Counted from the stretch's first letter, positions 26,727-35,289 are shown. The stretch is DNA of 64,000 nucleotides from Novosphingobium aquimarinum (GCF_009746585.1 NZ_WRPO01000004.1:62001-126000); one strand, 5' to 3'. A program made the numbers and translations. The notes: generated by a model not told the origin, from the letters alone.

Positions 26727-27677
26727 ATGTCCGACGGCAACTGGGGCTACAGACTTGCGGCTTTAGCAGCGCTCGTCGCACTAACTTTCGTTTCGCTGGG
26801 GACCGGGGCGTATTTCGGCTCGCTATACGCTCCCGCCCACAAGCAGTATGGGGCTGTAATCCCAGACGAGTCCGCCACTCCAATTTATCAGGGCGTGACT
26901 AAGAGCCTTCCCAATATCGCGCTCGTTCCCGACCCAGTGGAACGAGCGATAGCAAATCCACCTCCCGACAGCGGCGAGGATCATGAACAGCGCGATCTCG
27001 CGGCCCAAGAGAGCATGGCCGCGTGGGCTTTCTACATGACCGTTTTTGCCGGCTTGACTGCTTTGGTAACGTTTTTGGGAACCATCCTCATTTGGAAGCA
27101 GGTCAGCCTGACACGCGAAGCGGTTAAAGAAACTGGCGATGCCACCAAAGCAATGATCGAAGCGAACCGCATCACTCAGCGAACCGCCCGGGCTTTTGTC
27201 ATTCTCGAAAAGATTTGGGTCCAATTCGAAACGAAAGATATCGAAGGCCCCACGTTCTCGGTAGCATTCCATAATGCGGGCCAGACGCCCGCCGAGGAAT
27301 ATCGGCACATTCATCGATGTTTTGTCGACGTGCCCGGCATTAGGCCCGAACCGATTGCTCTGGAAGAACTGTGTGTGCTCCCCCCAAACGTTCTCGGGCC
27401 TCGCTTTTCCAGCAATATCAGGCGAAGGAGATTCGACGCACCCCCTAATGCGTATGCCGATTTCAAAGCCGGTAAATTGTCAGTCTATGTGGTGAGCGGC
27501 ATTCTCTATAAAACGTATGACAACGCGATTTATAAAAGGGATGTGATCTATCGCAGCAAAGACGACATCTGGGATAACACTGATAAAGACGACTACGGGG
27601 TTTACCACGCGTTCACCGCGATCAGCCAGACCGAGAATTGTATTCGCCCCCCAGATGATAACTGCCATCGAGGCTGA
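26727..27677 (+). CDS. Accessory two-helix membrane protein inserted in the lysis module
   Basis: A 316-residue protein with two membrane segments (ALAALVALTFVSLGTGAYFG near residue 10; FAGLTALVTFLGTILIW near 100), a short amphipathic linker (REAVKETGDATKAMIEAN), and a C-terminal beta-rich domain (ARAFVILEKIWVQFETKD...). It is less GC-rich than its neighbours and opposite in direction to the lysis genes around it. This architecture recurs in proteobacterial mobile elements without assigned function. I infer a host- or phage-interaction (moron) role from position only. Confidence 0.7.
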   Translation: MSDGNWGYRLAALAALVALTFVSLGTGAYFGSLYAPAHKQYGAVIPDESATPIYQGVTKSLPNIALVPDPVERAIANPPPDSGEDHEQRDLAAQESMAAWAFYMTVFAGLTALVTFLGTILIWKQVSLTREAVKETGDATKAMIEANRITQRTARAFVILEKIWVQFETKDIEGPTFSVAFHNAGQTPAEEYRHIHRCFVDVPGIRPEPIALEELCVLPPNVLGPRFSSNIRRRRFDAPPNAYADFKAGKLSVYVVSGILYKTYDNAIYKRDVIYRSKDDIWDNTDKDDYGVYHAFTAISQTENCIRPPDDNCHRG

Positions 27678-27735
27678 ATGACAATGCCTCTGCATTGGTG
27701 CATTTGCACATAATGCCGCAGTTCAACACTCAGCA

Positions 27736-28122
27736 CTACTCGCCATTGGCGTCAACGAGATGATCGCCGCGCGCCATGCGCAACTCGATGTCGCGCACCT
27801 TTACGTCGAAGTGACGCGCGCCCCATGCGATCAGCACAACGGCCACCACGCCCATGATCGTCAGCCAAGAGTGATCCTCGATCAGGTCGGCGACGAGTTC
27901 GAAGAAGCGCTCTTCGGTCGATCGAGAGGCAGATCGCGCAAGAGCCAGCAGAAACAAATCCTGCAGATTCCAGACGACGAGCGCGCCAAGGATCGCGCAG
28001 GTGCAAAGGCTCTCAATCTGCCGCGGCGTCATGTCGACCAGGAACCGGAACACCGCCGCCGCCACGCGGAACGGCTTCGTGAGAAGGCGCCACAGCCCTT
28101 CAAGTGCGTCGAGCCGGGTCAC
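27736..28122 (-). CDS. Holin-like membrane protein
   Basis: A 128-residue protein with two membrane segments (LCTCAILGALVVWNLQDLFLL; LTIMGVVAVVLIAWGARHF) and a short charged tail. Its start overlaps the endolysin stop by 4 bp (ATGA), so the two are translationally coupled. Position directly after an endolysin and the helical layout make holin the natural call; there is no strong sequence signature. Confidence 0.65.
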   Translation of the reverse strand: MTRLDALEGLWRLLTKPFRVAAAVFRFLVDMTPRQIESLCTCAILGALVVWNLQDLFLLALARSASRSTEERFFELVADLIEDHSWLTIMGVVAVVLIAWGARHFDVKVRDIELRMARGDHLVDANGE

Positions 28123-28733
28123 GCCTCGTTTCTCGATATCGTGCCGCGCGCGAGCATGGGCAGCTTCAATTCGGCAGGCATCGCCTCAACCGAAGGCCAA
28201 CGGATCGCGTCGACGTCGGACTTGCGAATGTCCATGATCGTAACCGCATTCGACTGGTTGCCGCCGAGCGCCTTGTAGTACGCGCGGTCCTCGGTCTGGC
28301 CGACGATGAAGAACACGTGATTGCCGCCGACACGCGACTTCACGCCGATCGCCCCGAGCTGTGCTGGACAGTCAGTCCCCCAGCTCTTGAAGCTGGCCGC
28401 GCGCGGGAACGCCTTCGGATAGTCGAGGCCCGCTTGATCGAGGCACCAGGCAACGAAGAAGCCGCACCAGGGCGTCTCGTCGTCGTTGAACCAGGTCGCG
28501 CCCAGCGACGCCCAGCCCTTCGCGATCCACGAATTGTGCTTTGGCCCGGGGATCTCGCGCTCGCCCAACTTCGATCTCGCCGCCGCGATCCAGGCGGGTT
28601 CGCCAGCCGGCGGCGGGCGCCGTGCATCCCACATTGCCGCGAGCTGGTCGATCAGCGGGACTTCGGGCTGCTTGAGCACGCCTTGTGGCGCCACCGCGCG
28701 GAGCGCGGCGGCGATCGTGTCTGCCGTCGTCAT
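28119..28733 (-). CDS. TIGR02594-type phage endolysin (NlpC/P60- or CHAP-like)
   Basis: A 204-residue cell-wall hydrolase. The conserved core is WIAAARSKLGEREIPGPKHN followed by ETPWCGFFVAWCLDQAG, with the catalytic Cys in PWCGFFV, and GGNHVFFIVGQ supplying the His. This is the TIGR02594 pattern found in phage and prophage lysis cassettes, cutting peptide bonds of peptidoglycan. It has an N-terminal helical extension and no signal peptide, so it needs the adjacent holin. Confidence 0.85.
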   Translation of the reverse strand: MTTADTIAAALRAVAPQGVLKQPEVPLIDQLAAMWDARRPPPAGEPAWIAAARSKLGEREIPGPKHNSWIAKGWASLGATWFNDDETPWCGFFVAWCLDQAGLDYPKAFPRAASFKSWGTDCPAQLGAIGVKSRVGGNHVFFIVGQTEDRAYYKALGGNQSNAVTIMDIRKSDVDAIRWPSVEAMPAELKLPMLARGTISRNEA

Positions 28734-28760
28734 GGTGAATTCCTTCAGTCGGTGATGCCG

Positions 28761-28904
28761 CTAGGGCGTGCGCTTCCGTTCGCGCGGCGGGCTGAACCCT
28801 TGCGGCCCGGCCCAAGTCTCCACGGCCTGCTCCCAGGCCTCGCGTTCGGCCATCCAGTCACCTCGTGCGGCCAGTAGCCGCCTTGGCCGAGGGCGTCGTG
28901 CCAT
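28761..28904 (-). CDS. Possible 47-residue small protein upstream of endolysin
   Basis: An open frame encoding a very basic peptide with an internal WMAEREAWEQAVETWAG helix. Its start overlaps, on the opposite strand, the start of the LexA-like gene at 28903. It would be first in the leftward lysis transcript. Short and without a clear ribosome binding site, so tentative. Confidence 0.35.
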   Translation of the reverse strand: MARRPRPRRLLAARGDWMAEREAWEQAVETWAGPQGFSPPRERKRTP

Positions 28905-29193
28905 GATCGCACCCTATCCCCTCACGTTCCGCCAGCAGCAGCTGCTTCGCTTCATCGCGGGGTACGTCGAGGCGAACTCGGGGATCGCCCCTACCCGCAT
29001 CGAGATGGCGCGGGGCCTCGGCTGCCGGGGCAAGGGCACCGTCAATCGACTGGTCGATGCGCTTGAGGAGCGCGGCGCCATCCGGCGCCTGCGCCGCCGC
29101 GGGCGCGCGATCGAGGTGCTGGTCGACGTCGCCATCCCGCGCACCGATCGCGGCGCGCCTCTTCACTTTATTCCGATGGGAGACCCTTCATGA
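28903..29193 (+). CDS. LexA-DNA-binding-domain protein
   Basis: A 96-residue protein equivalent to the N-terminal winged helix of LexA (LTFRQQQLLRFIAGYVEANS, APTRIEMARGLGCRGKGTVN, ALEERGAIRRL), lacking the S24 peptidase domain. It cannot self-cleave and so is a small regulator, possibly of the divergent lysis genes or its own operon. First of six rightward genes linked by ATGA overlaps or similar. Confidence 0.78.
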   Translation: MIAPYPLTFRQQQLLRFIAGYVEANSGIAPTRIEMARGLGCRGKGTVNRLVDALEERGAIRRLRRRGRAIEVLVDVAIPRTDRGAPLHFIPMGDPS

Positions 29194-29342
29194 CCTGTCG
29201 CTTGTCGCGTCTCATCAAGCAGACCTTTCCCAACCCCGCCGTCACCTCCGGCCGCAAGCCTCGGATCATGCCGATGAGCCGCGAGGACAAGCGCTTCTGG
29301 GAAGACCGCCGGCGTCGGATCGAACGGGACCAGCGGCCATGA
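29190..29342 (+). CDS. 50-residue basic protein in the regulatory operon
   Basis: Starts at an ATGA overlap with the previous gene and ends at an ATGA with the next. Very Arg/Lys-rich with a SREDKRFWEDRRRRIERD helix, suggesting a small nucleic-acid-binding protein. The exact junctions on both sides argue that it is translated; function unknown. Confidence 0.6.
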   Translation: MTCRLSRLIKQTFPNPAVTSGRKPRIMPMSREDKRFWEDRRRRIERDQRP

Positions 29343-29527
29343 CGCGCGTCGCCGATCGCGAACGCCTCTGCACCTGCCCGGAGTGCGCCGAGCTCGACCT
29401 CGCCTGCCCGGGTGAAGGCCGCCAGCTCGCTTTCCCTCTGCTTCCATCCAGGTGGGGAAACAAAGCCGAGCCCGCCCGCCTGCACTGCCGAACTCCTGCT
29501 TCCAACCGAAGGGAACCGATCCAATGA
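29339..29527 (+). CDS. 62-residue Cys-rich protein in the regulatory operon
   Basis: Follows the previous ORF by an ATGA overlap. The N-terminal half has LCTCPECAELDLACPG, a CxCxxC plus Cys pattern that could bind zinc. Its stop overlaps the start of the ParB-like gene. No family recognised. Confidence 0.55.
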   Translation: MTRVADRERLCTCPECAELDLACPGEGRQLAFPLLPSRWGNKAEPARLHCRTPASNRREPIQ

Positions 29528-31425
29528 CTGCGATGTCCCTGTCATGCGCTCAGCTTTGCGTGTCGCCCTACAACGTCCGTAGCAACCAGGAAGACGCGGA
29601 GGCGACCGCGGCGCTCGAAGCGTCGATCGAGCGCCGCGGTTTGCTCCTTCCGCTGGTTGTTCATGACATGGCCCCGTATCGCGTCCAGGAACTGGAAGGT
29701 GAGCCGATCGCGGGCTGGGGTGTGCTCGCCGGCGGACGCCGTCTTCGCGCGATCCGCAACCTGATCAAGGCGAAGCGATTGCCGGCCGACTTCGCGATCG
29801 ACTGCGTCCTGCGCGATCTCGACCCGGCCGAGATCACCGAACTCTCGCTCGCCGAGAATCTGCTGCGGCGCGAACTGCGCCCCTACGAAGTGCACGCCGC
29901 GATCGCGCGCGCCGCTGAGGATGGCGCCAGTGTCGAGGAAATTGCCACCAATATCGGCCAGCGCGAGCGCTGGGTACTGCAGCAGCTGCGCCTGGGCACG
30001 CTCGCGCCGGAAATTCTGGCCAGCTACCGCCAGGGAGACTTGCCGCTCGACCAGGCCTGCGCCTTTGCCGCTACCGAGGACCATGCCCTGCAGCGCCTCG
30101 CCTGGGATCACTTCGCGACGCTCGGCAAGTACGATCGCACGCCGCACAGGATCCGCGCCTTCTTCAAGGTCGGCGATCGCGAGCTCGAGCAGCTGCTGCG
30201 CTTCGTCGGCGACGATGTCTATCGCGCCGCCGGTGGCCGCTTCGAGCTCGACCTGTTCGCAGACGAAGCCGAGACGCGCGGTCGCGTCATCGATGAGGGC
30301 AAGCTCCGTGAGCTGGCCGAGAACAAGCTCGCGCATGAGCGGCAGCGGCTGCGGATCGCCACCGGTCGATCGGATCTGCGCTTCGCCGCCGAGCCACCCC
30401 AGCGTCACGGGTATGCGGATGCGGCGCTCGAGCTCTTCCCGAAGTCACGCGGCGAGAACGTCACACTTCCTGATGGGGAGATTTGCGTCACTCTCGATGT
30501 GAGCGGCGATGGCGAGGTTCACGCGCGGTGGTGGTGGGCCAGCAGGAAGGCTCAGAAGGATGCCGATCGCGCGAGCAAGCGGGAAGGCAAACCAGCCGCC
30601 GCCCTTCCCCCAAGCCATCCGGCATCTGTCCATGACGACAGCGGCTTCGACACGACATCGAATTATGTCGCTGCGCAGGCCGCCCGAGCCGCGGTGAAGG
30701 ACGAGCATGGCCTGACTGCCGATGGGCTGCAGGTCGCGCGGTCGCTCCGCCGGGAACTGCTGCGCGCCATCCTTGTCGCCAACGCTCTGGCCGATGGCAC
30801 TCTCGGCCGAGACTACGCCACGTGGTCGCAGCTGCGTCAGGAGCTCGGCCGCGATCGCGACACGAGGGTCGGAGCGCGCGGGCTCACCAGTGGCTGGCAC
30901 GGCAGCGAAGACGCGCCTCCAGCCGATATCGTCAATCCCCATTTGGCCGAGTGCAAGGCTGCCGATCTCTGGAACGCCACGGTCGAAAGCCTGCGCGAAC
31001 AGCCCTTCCTGACGATCGCGGAGCCCGAGGACGCCTTCGTCGCCTACTACCTTGCTCCCGAGAAGTTGAAGCGTCTTGCCGGCGCCGTGCTCGCAGGGCT
31101 GGCGCTCTTGCGTTCCGCGAATGTCGCGGGCTGGCGCGTCCCGGTTCATGATCGCCTGGCAGAACTCGCCGGCGCCGACGACGCGACCCTGCGCGAGCTG
31201 TGGCAACCGAGCGCAGCGTTCATCGGCCTGCTGCCGAAGATGCGCCGGCTGGAACTCGCCCAACCGCACGTCGAACCCGAGCACTTCAAGAGCTGGCATA
31301 AGCTGGCCGACAAGGTGCTCACCGGCTCGGTTGTTGGCGTCCTGGCCGAGACTGACTGGATCCATCCGCTGCTGTCCTTCGGTGTCGCACCCGAACAGCA
31401 TGGGGCGAGGGAGGCGGCCGAATGA
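29524..31425 (+). CDS. Large ParB/RepB/Spo0J-like protein
   Basis: A 633-residue protein. The N-terminal ParB/sulfiredoxin-like domain shows LAGGRRLRAIRNL and the ENLLRRELRPYEVHAAI box, followed by an HTH (ASVEEIATNIGQRERWVLQQL). The long C-terminal region (about residues 220-630) is of the type in plasmid and phage 'ParB nuclease domain' proteins. In mobile elements these proteins act in partition, regulation or as DNA/CTP-binding switches. No ParA partner lies within the element. Linked by ATGA overlaps to both neighbours. Confidence 0.85.
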   Translation: MTAMSLSCAQLCVSPYNVRSNQEDAEATAALEASIERRGLLLPLVVHDMAPYRVQELEGEPIAGWGVLAGGRRLRAIRNLIKAKRLPADFAIDCVLRDLDPAEITELSLAENLLRRELRPYEVHAAIARAAEDGASVEEIATNIGQRERWVLQQLRLGTLAPEILASYRQGDLPLDQACAFAATEDHALQRLAWDHFATLGKYDRTPHRIRAFFKVGDRELEQLLRFVGDDVYRAAGGRFELDLFADEAETRGRVIDEGKLRELAENKLAHERQRLRIATGRSDLRFAAEPPQRHGYADAALELFPKSRGENVTLPDGEICVTLDVSGDGEVHARWWWASRKAQKDADRASKREGKPAAALPPSHPASVHDDSGFDTTSNYVAAQAARAAVKDEHGLTADGLQVARSLRRELLRAILVANALADGTLGRDYATWSQLRQELGRDRDTRVGARGLTSGWHGSEDAPPADIVNPHLAECKAADLWNATVESLREQPFLTIAEPEDAFVAYYLAPEKLKRLAGAVLAGLALLRSANVAGWRVPVHDRLAELAGADDATLRELWQPSAAFIGLLPKMRRLELAQPHVEPEHFKSWHKLADKVLTGSVVGVLAETDWIHPLLSFGVAPEQHGAREAAE

Positions 31426-32129
31426 TCGGCGCCTCCCTCAAAATCCCGACCGACGCCAGCGGAGCCGATCTTGTCGGGCTCATCCGCCTGTGCGCCAAGC
31501 AGCGCGGGGTCAGCGAAGCCTCCTTGTTCTCGCAGCTCAGCCGTCATCCGGACACATGGCGCGATCAGCTGGCCATCGCCAAACGACCAAAGCCGGCGAC
31601 AATCGCGCGTGTTGAAGCTTTGCTGGCAGGTCGCGAAATCCCGTCGCCACCGCCGAAAAAATTTCAGACGAAGTGCGCTTTCGGCGGAGGCAAAGCCGCC
31701 ATCGAGGAAGTCTGCCGGCGTCGCGAGCTTGGTCAGGGACCGACGCAGATCGCCGAGGAAACCGGCATCGCACCAGCCGTCGTCCGACAAGCCTTCACAC
31801 GTTCCGCCGACAGCGCGCAGTACGCCGCGCGCAGGAACATGCGGTCCGGTTCGAAGGCGCTCCTCGAGGCGGTCCATGCCGAGTGCGCAAAGCGGGCGGA
31901 GCGGCTCAAGGAGGCACGCACCACCGGCGGCATGCTCAATCCTCTCGATTGCGATCGCGAGACGCCGATCGCGCGCTTCGATCCAAGCATGCTGCTGGAC
32001 GTTCGCCCCTTTGCCACCGGCAGGGAACCCTGCCCCCGTTGCGGCATCCGCGGCGACATTGGCTGCCGCCACCAGCGGGCAGCCGAACAATCTCCAATCC
32101 TGCATTTGGAACAAAACGAGAATGACTGA
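31422..32129 (+). CDS. HTH-containing hypothetical protein
   Basis: A 235-residue protein with a probable helix-turn-helix (LGQGPTQIAEETGIAPAVVR) in the middle, a Lambda-repressor-like N-terminal helix bundle (LIRLCAKQRGVSEASLFSQL), and a C-terminal Cys pair (PCPRCGIRGDIGC) suggestive of a zinc knuckle. ATGA-coupled to the ParB-like gene; its end overlaps the excisionase gene by 8 bp. Probably a DNA-binding regulator of the element. Confidence 0.65.
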   Translation: MIGASLKIPTDASGADLVGLIRLCAKQRGVSEASLFSQLSRHPDTWRDQLAIAKRPKPATIARVEALLAGREIPSPPPKKFQTKCAFGGGKAAIEEVCRRRELGQGPTQIAEETGIAPAVVRQAFTRSADSAQYAARRNMRSGSKALLEAVHAECAKRAERLKEARTTGGMLNPLDCDRETPIARFDPSMLLDVRPFATGREPCPRCGIRGDIGCRHQRAAEQSPILHLEQNEND

Positions 32130-32340
32130 TCGAGCCTTTGATGGGGTGCCGCCGGCGCCAGGCCGCTTTCTCAAGATCGGCGAAGTCGTCCGCGAAGTCG
32201 GTCTCAGCCGCCCCCAGATCTACCGGCTGATTCGCTCCGGCGATTTCCCTCGCCAGATCCGCCTGAGCCCCCAGCGCGTCGCTTGGACCGAGCGTGACGT
32301 CGAGCATTGGAAGCTACGCCAGCTCAATCATCAAAACTGA
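32122..32340 (+). CDS. AlpA-family excisionase/regulator
   Basis: A 72-residue MerR-like winged helix: FLKIGEVVREVGLSRPQIYR followed by LIRSGDFPRQIRLSPQRVAW and ERDVEHWK. This is the AlpA signature found in P4-type islands, where the protein activates int or directs excision. It sits 88 bp from attR, next to the right-end 12-bp repeats, a classic excisionase position. Confidence 0.85.
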   Translation: MTDRAFDGVPPAPGRFLKIGEVVREVGLSRPQIYRLIRSGDFPRQIRLSPQRVAWTERDVEHWKLRQLNHQN

Positions 32341-32344
32341 TCGC

Positions 32345-32367
32345 TTGGGGGCTCCGTTGGGGGCCTC
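32345..32367 (+). repeat. Two 12-bp-period repeats near attR
   Basis: TTGGGGGCTCCG and TTGGGGGCCTC, with G-runs 12 bp apart, match the three repeats at 19207-19242 in sequence, spacing and orientation. They begin 5 bp after the alpA-like stop codon. Confidence 0.7.
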
Positions 32368-32428
32368 ACGAAAATCACATCGCAAAGAATAGCGTAAATG
32401 CAACGACTTAAAACGAGGATTTGAATCG

Positions 32429-32461
32429 TGCCGCCCCAGCCAATCTATGTCTCATTCGAGA
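32429..32461 (+). other. attR
   Basis: Right copy of the att repeat: TGCCGCCCCAGCCA (32429-32442), 5 bp, TGTCTCATTCGAGA (32448-32461). The preceding bases (TTTGAATCG) resemble the tRNA-Gln T-arm but are degenerate, so this is only a 3' tRNA fragment, not a gene. Confidence 0.88.
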
Positions 32462-32509
32462 CCACGCCTGAACCCCGCGCTTGCAAGAAACCCAGGGTTG
32501 GTCCGGTTC

Positions 32510-32553
32510 GGGCTCCGTCCTATCCGCGTCTTGCCTCGACGGAGCCCTTTTTT
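32510..32553 (+). terminator. Rho-independent terminator, probably the displaced tRNA-Gln terminator
   Basis: GGGCTCCGTC pairs with GACGGAGCCC (10 bp, 18-nt loop), followed by six T. It reads rightward, but no native rightward gene remains between attR and it. Before integration it would have lain just downstream of tRNA-Gln. Confidence 0.8.
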
Positions 32554-32555
32554 AA

Positions 32556-33590
32556 TCACTGCGTCAGGTCGAGTACGACGCGCCCTTCGATCTGGCCTTG
32601 CCGCATTCGGTCGAACACCGAATTGATGTCGTCCAGACCGGCGGTGGAGATCGTTGCCTTGACCTTGCCGTCGCCTGCGAAATCGAGCGATTCCTGAAGG
32701 TCCAGTCGCGTGCCGACGATCGATCCGCGCACGGTGATGCCGTTCAGCACCATGCCGAAGATGTTGAGCGGGAAATCGCCCGGCGGCAGGCCATTGAGCG
32801 CCACGGTTCCGCCGCGCCCGACCATGCCGACCGCCTGTTCGAAGGCCTTCTCGCTCACCGCTGTCACCAGCGCGCCGCGCGCGCCGCCGCCGGTCAGCCG
32901 CTTCACCACGTCCGCGGGGTCGTTCTCGGTCCGGGCGTTGACTGTCTCCACCGCGCCGAGCTTGCGCGCGAGATCGAGCTTGGCGTCGTCCACATCCACC
33001 GCGACCACTTTCAGACCCATCGCAGTGGCATATTGCACCGCCATGTGGCCCAGCCCCCCGATGCCGGAGATGACCACCGCATCACCGGGCTTGGTATGGG
33101 TCATCTTCAGGCCCTTGTAGACCGTGACGCCCGCGCACAGGATCGGTGCAATCTCATTGAAGCCGATATTGTCGGGCAAGTGCCCCACATAGTTGGGGTC
33201 GGCGAGCACATAGTCGGCGAACCCACCGTTGACCGAATATCCGGTGTTGAGCTGGCTTTCGCACAAGGTCTCCCAGCCGCCCAGGCAATGGGGGCAATGG
33301 CCGCAGGCGGTGTAAAGCCAGGGGACGCCGACCCGGTCGCCTTCCTTCACATGGGTCACGCCCTCGCCCACGGCGGAAACAAAGCCGACGCCTTCATGCC
33401 CCGGGATGAAGGGCGGCTCGGGCTTGACCGGCCAATCGCCTTCGGCGGCATGCAGATCGGTATGGCACACGCCAGAGGCCTGAATGGCCACCTGGATCAT
33501 GCCGGGCTGAACTTCGGGTACCGGTACGTCCTCGATTTGCAGCGGTTCGCCGAAGGCGCGCACGACAGCGGCTTTCATGGTCTTGCTCAT
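32556..33590 (-). CDS. adhP: Zinc-dependent alcohol dehydrogenase, AdhP type
   Basis: Medium-chain NAD-dependent alcohol dehydrogenase of 344 residues. Catalytic zinc ligands are in [12 protein letters not shown] and PGHEGVG; the structural-zinc Cys cluster is [15 protein letters not shown]; the NAD fold is [13 protein letters not shown]. Converts ethanol or similar primary alcohols to aldehydes. It lies 74 bp downstream of an aldehyde dehydrogenase gene on the same strand, forming a two-step alcohol oxidation unit. Confidence 0.94.
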   Translation of the reverse strand: MSKTMKAAVVRAFGEPLQIEDVPVPEVQPGMIQVAIQASGVCHTDLHAAEGDWPVKPEPPFIPGHEGVGFVSAVGEGVTHVKEGDRVGVPWLYTACGHCPHCLGGWETLCESQLNTGYSVNGGFADYVLADPNYVGHLPDNIGFNEIAPILCAGVTVYKGLKMTHTKPGDAVVISGIGGLGHMAVQYATAMGLKVVAVDVDDAKLDLARKLGAVETVNARTENDPADVVKRLTGGGARGALVTAVSEKAFEQAVGMVGRGGTVALNGLPPGDFPLNIFGMVLNGITVRGSIVGTRLDLQESLDFAGDGKVKATISTAGLDDINSVFDRMRQGQIEGRVVLDLTQ

Positions 33591-33663
33591 GACGAATATC
33601 CTGAATTTTCAAGTACTGAAGGCGATGCGGCGCACACTCGCCGCATCGCACCGAGGCATCGCC

Positions 33664-35184
33664 TCAGAAGAAGCCGAGCTTCTTGGGGCTGTAGCTGACC
33701 AGCATGTTCTTCGTCTGCTGATAGTGCTCGAGCATCATGCGGTGATTTTCGCGCCCGATGCCGGATTGCTTGTAACCGCCGAAGGCCGCGTGGGCGGGAT
33801 AGGCGTGGTAGCAATTGGTCCACACGCGCCCCGCCTGGATGGCACGGCCGAAGCGGTAACAGGTGTTGGCATCGCGGCTCCAGATGCCCGCACCCAGGCC
33901 ATAGAGCGTGTCGTTGGCGATCTGCAGCGCCTCGTCATGATCCTTGAATTTGGTCACCGCGAGGACCGGGCCGAAGATTTCCTCCTGGAAAATGCGCATC
34001 CGATTGTTGCCCAGGAACACCGTCGGCTTGACGTAATAGCCGCCCGCGATCTCGCCCTCGAACCGCGCGGCCTCGCCGCCGGTCAGCAGTTCGGCGCCTT
34101 CCTGCTTGCCGATATCGATATAGGAGAGGATCTTCTCCTGCTGCTCGGACGATGCCTGCGCGCCGATCATCGTTTCCATGTCGAGCGGATTGCCGGCCTT
34201 GATCGCTTCGACGCGCTGGATCGCCCGTTCCATGAAGCGGTCGTAGATGCTTTCGTGGACCAGCGCGCGGCTGGGGCAAGTGCATACCTCGCCCTGATTG
34301 AGCGCGAACATCACGAAGCCCTCGATCGCCTTGTCGAGATAATCGTCATCGTCGCGGCACACGTCCTCGAAGAAGATGTTCGGGCTCTTGCCGCCCAGCT
34401 CCAGCGTGACCGGAATCAGGTTCTCGCTGGCATACTGCATGATGAGACGGCCGGTCGTCGTCTCGCCGGTGAAGGCGATCTTGGCGATGCGGTTGCTGCT
34501 CGCGAGCGGCTTACCCGCTTCCACGCCGAAGCCGTTGACCACGTTGAGCACACCGGCCGGCAGCAGATCGCCGATGATTTCCATCAGCACCATGATCGAG
34601 GCCGGAGTCTGCTCGGCGGGCTTGAGCACCACGCAGTTGCCCGCCGCCAGTGCCGGCGCGAGCTTCCACACCGCCATCAGGATGGGAAAGTTCCACGGAA
34701 TGATCTGGCCGACGACGCCGAGCGGTTCGTGGAAATGATAAGCGACCGTATCGTGGTCGATCTCCGAAATACCGCCTTCCTGGGCGCGGATGCAGCCGGC
34801 GAAATAGCGCAAATGGTCGATCGCCAGCGGAATGTCGGCAGCCATCGTCTCGCGCAGCGGTTTGCCGTTGTCCCAGGTCTCCGCGATGGCGAGCCTTTCG
34901 AGGTTCTCCTCCATCCGGTCGGCCATGCGATGGAGGATCAGTGCACGCTCGCCCGCGCTGGTGCGGCCCCAGGCGTCTTTCGCGGCATGCGCCGCGTCGA
35001 GCGCGGCTTCGATGTCCGCCGCCTGACTGCGCGCGATCTTGCCGACCGGTTTGCCGGTGACCGAGGAGATATTGTCGAAGTAGCGGCCGTCCTTGGGCGC
35101 GGTCCACTTGCCGCCGATGAAGTTGTCGTACTTTTGTGCGAAGGGGGCGGTCATGGAAGCCGCCGGATTGGTCTGCATATCCAT
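33664..35184 (-). CDS. Aldehyde dehydrogenase (acetaldehyde-oxidising type)
   Basis: NAD-dependent aldehyde dehydrogenase of about 506 residues, close to the ExaC/AldB-type acetaldehyde dehydrogenases. Motifs: [15 protein letters not shown] (catalytic Glu), [14 protein letters not shown] (nucleophile Cys), [14 protein letters not shown] prefer ATG 35184 (MDMQTNP) because CGAGGA lies 8 bp upstream; an ATG 9 bp earlier sits on top of that site. Followed by adhP and preceded by an AcoR-like regulator, so ethanol or a similar alcohol is the probable substrate source. Confidence 0.92.
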   Translation of the reverse strand: MDMQTNPAASMTAPFAQKYDNFIGGKWTAPKDGRYFDNISSVTGKPVGKIARSQAADIEAALDAAHAAKDAWGRTSAGERALILHRMADRMEENLERLAIAETWDNGKPLRETMAADIPLAIDHLRYFAGCIRAQEGGISEIDHDTVAYHFHEPLGVVGQIIPWNFPILMAVWKLAPALAAGNCVVLKPAEQTPASIMVLMEIIGDLLPAGVLNVVNGFGVEAGKPLASSNRIAKIAFTGETTTGRLIMQYASENLIPVTLELGGKSPNIFFEDVCRDDDDYLDKAIEGFVMFALNQGEVCTCPSRALVHESIYDRFMERAIQRVEAIKAGNPLDMETMIGAQASSEQQEKILSYIDIGKQEGAELLTGGEAARFEGEIAGGYYVKPTVFLGNNRMRIFQEEIFGPVLAVTKFKDHDEALQIANDTLYGLGAGIWSRDANTCYRFGRAIQAGRVWTNCYHAYPAHAAFGGYKQSGIGRENHRMMLEHYQQTKNMLVSYSPKKLGFF

Positions 35185-35289
35185 CAGTTTCATCCTCGTC
35201 GTAATCGCCGGATACCCCCGGTCTCGAGACGGATGGTGTCGTGTAAAACCGATGCTGGGAAGGGGCGGCGGCGCGAGCGAAGGCGAAAC

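Larger units (their letters stand above)
19083..32461. mobile_element. 13.4-kb tRNA-Gln-integrated element (satellite-like or reduced prophage)
   Basis: Bounded by 33-bp att sites that match at 30 of 33 positions. It has an integrase beside attL and an AlpA-like excisionase beside attR. Contents: two P4-type integrases, a Rep-like protein, a D12-class methylase, small phage-type ORFs, a lysis module, two accessory membrane proteins, and a LexA-DNA-binding/ParB/HTH/AlpA operon. No structural, packaging or conjugation gene is recognisable. This suggests a phage satellite or a prophage stripped of its morphogenesis genes, rather than a conjugative island. Confidence 0.88.

Noticed and set aside
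32415-32442. Possible second tRNA-Gln at the right end of the element
   Set aside because: Only the acceptor 3' strand and a degenerate T-arm are present; it is the attR fragment, not a tRNA gene.
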